Shown: in pieces, positions 63,517-64,000 of the stretch
Numbering within the stretch: the stretch's first letter is position 1
Layout: every line of letters begins with the position of its first letter
Source of the DNA: Cupriavidus basilensis
GTDB taxonomy: Bacteria > Pseudomonadota > Gammaproteobacteria > Burkholderiales > Burkholderiaceae
NCBI RefSeq assembly: GCF_000832305.1
Contig: NZ_CP010537.1
Coordinates: forward strand, 248,001 to 312,000
Length of the DNA: 64,000 bases
Direction: 5' to 3'
Notes under the pieces: model-generated
The model's input: only the letters and a program-made list of their open reading frames with translations
What the model was told of the DNA's origin: nothing
Database searches by the model: none
Position numbers and translations under genes: made by a program

Positions 63517-63879
63517 TCAGCCTCCGGCCCGCTTGACGGTCATCCCGCGCTGCTTGAGTTTTTCCACGACCGTGTCGCAGTGGTCGCCCTGGATTTCGAT
63601 CACGCCGTCCTTGACGGTGCCGCCCGAGCCGCAGGCGGCCTTCAGTTCCTTGCCCAACTGCGCCAGCGACAGCGCGTCCAGCGCCACGCCGCGCACCAGC
63701 GTCACGCCCTTGCCCTTGCGGCCCTTGGTCTCCCGCGACACCCGCACGATGCCGTCGCCTTGCGCGACGGGCCGCGCCTTGCCGCAGGTGCAGGCCGCCA
63801 GCGCATTGCCGCAGCCGGGGCACATGCGGCCGTGTTCGGTGGAGTAGACCAGCGAGCTGGCGGGTTTCGGGTGAGACAT
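63517..63879 (-). CDS. yciH: YciH/SUI1-family translation initiation factor
   Basis: 120 residues, bacterial homologue of eIF1/SUI1. The N-terminal part has MCPGCGNALAACTCG, a short zinc-type CxxC...CxC stretch. The SUI1 domain follows: IVRVSRETKGRKGKGVTLV, GKELKAACGSGGTVKDGVIE, IQGDHCDTVVEKLKQRG. Proteins of this family have been linked to start-site fidelity and stress responses. Single gene; the last gene in the window. Confidence 0.9.
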   Translation of the reverse strand: MSHPKPASSLVYSTEHGRMCPGCGNALAACTCGKARPVAQGDGIVRVSRETKGRKGKGVTLVRGVALDALSLAQLGKELKAACGSGGTVKDGVIEIQGDHCDTVVEKLKQRGMTVKRAGG

Positions 63880-64000
63880 GACAGGCGTTCCGGGTGACGG
63901 GCTGGCTGGCGCAGCCCGGGGCAGGCAGCGTACGACAAGCGCGCGGCGCCTGCAAGAGGGCGACGGCGCATTTCAGGTGCCGCTTGCTGCCCTCGCCAGC

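Noticed and set aside
63973..64000. C-terminal end of a minus-strand gene (reads LARAASGT then stop)
   Set aside because: Only eight codons are visible; cannot be told from chance.

Overview
The window is GC-rich throughout, with dense operons, ATGA-type overlaps and gene families typical of the Burkholderiaceae. The gene content (pobA, a pel locus, a type VI secretion island, an aromatic-amine-dehydrogenase-like cluster) best fits Cupriavidus or a close relative such as Ralstonia. This is inferred from gene content only; no rRNA, tRNA, IS element, CRISPR array or origin was seen.

Layout. (1) 1-6548: chromosomal housekeeping and catabolic genes: a truncated pobA, small hypothetical genes, an M14 zinc carboxypeptidase-like protein, an O-acetylserine sulfhydrylase and a membrane diguanylate cyclase with an intact GGEEF motif and an I-site. 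(2) 6549-7471: a long, locally AT-rich intergenic region with inverted repeats. (3) 7472-20547: a complete, tightly coupled pelABCDEFG operon for the Pel exopolysaccharide, closed by a strong hairpin. (4) 20749-25655: a response regulator, a LysM/FecR exported protein and a CHASE2 sensor histidine kinase, probably one signalling unit. (5) 25671-27090: a small membrane protein and an AraC-family regulator.

(6) 27255-57112: a complete type VI secretion island in two divergent arms. The minus arm is tssB-tssC-tssK-tssL-ompA-hcp-tssH-tssE. The plus arm is vgrG, an unknown membrane protein, a Tle4-type lipase effector, three tandem Tli4-like immunity lipoproteins, a 34-codon ORF, PAAR, then tssM-tssA-tssF-tssG-tssJ and an exported SH3/XAC2610-like protein. 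All 13 core tss genes are present. Two immunity copies share about 670 bp that look identical, offset by exactly 1,115 bp, so the amplification is recent or kept uniform by gene conversion.

(7) 57211-62897: a minus-strand aau/mau-type cluster (large subunit, MauE-like, MauD-like, TTQ-bearing small subunit, two c-type cytochromes) followed by a Tat-exported amidase. The region upstream of the large-subunit gene carries two copies of a 20-bp operator-like motif. (8) 63267-64000: a small zinc-ribbon protein and a YciH/SUI1-type factor.

How the parts fit. The diguanylate cyclase beside pel and the RxxD site in PelD suggest local c-di-GMP control of Pel. The CHASE2/FecR/response-regulator trio is a candidate surface or stress input into the same process. 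The T6SS island carries its own antibacterial lipase and immunity set. The amine dehydrogenase cluster would oxidise primary amines in the periplasm and pass electrons to its own cytochromes.
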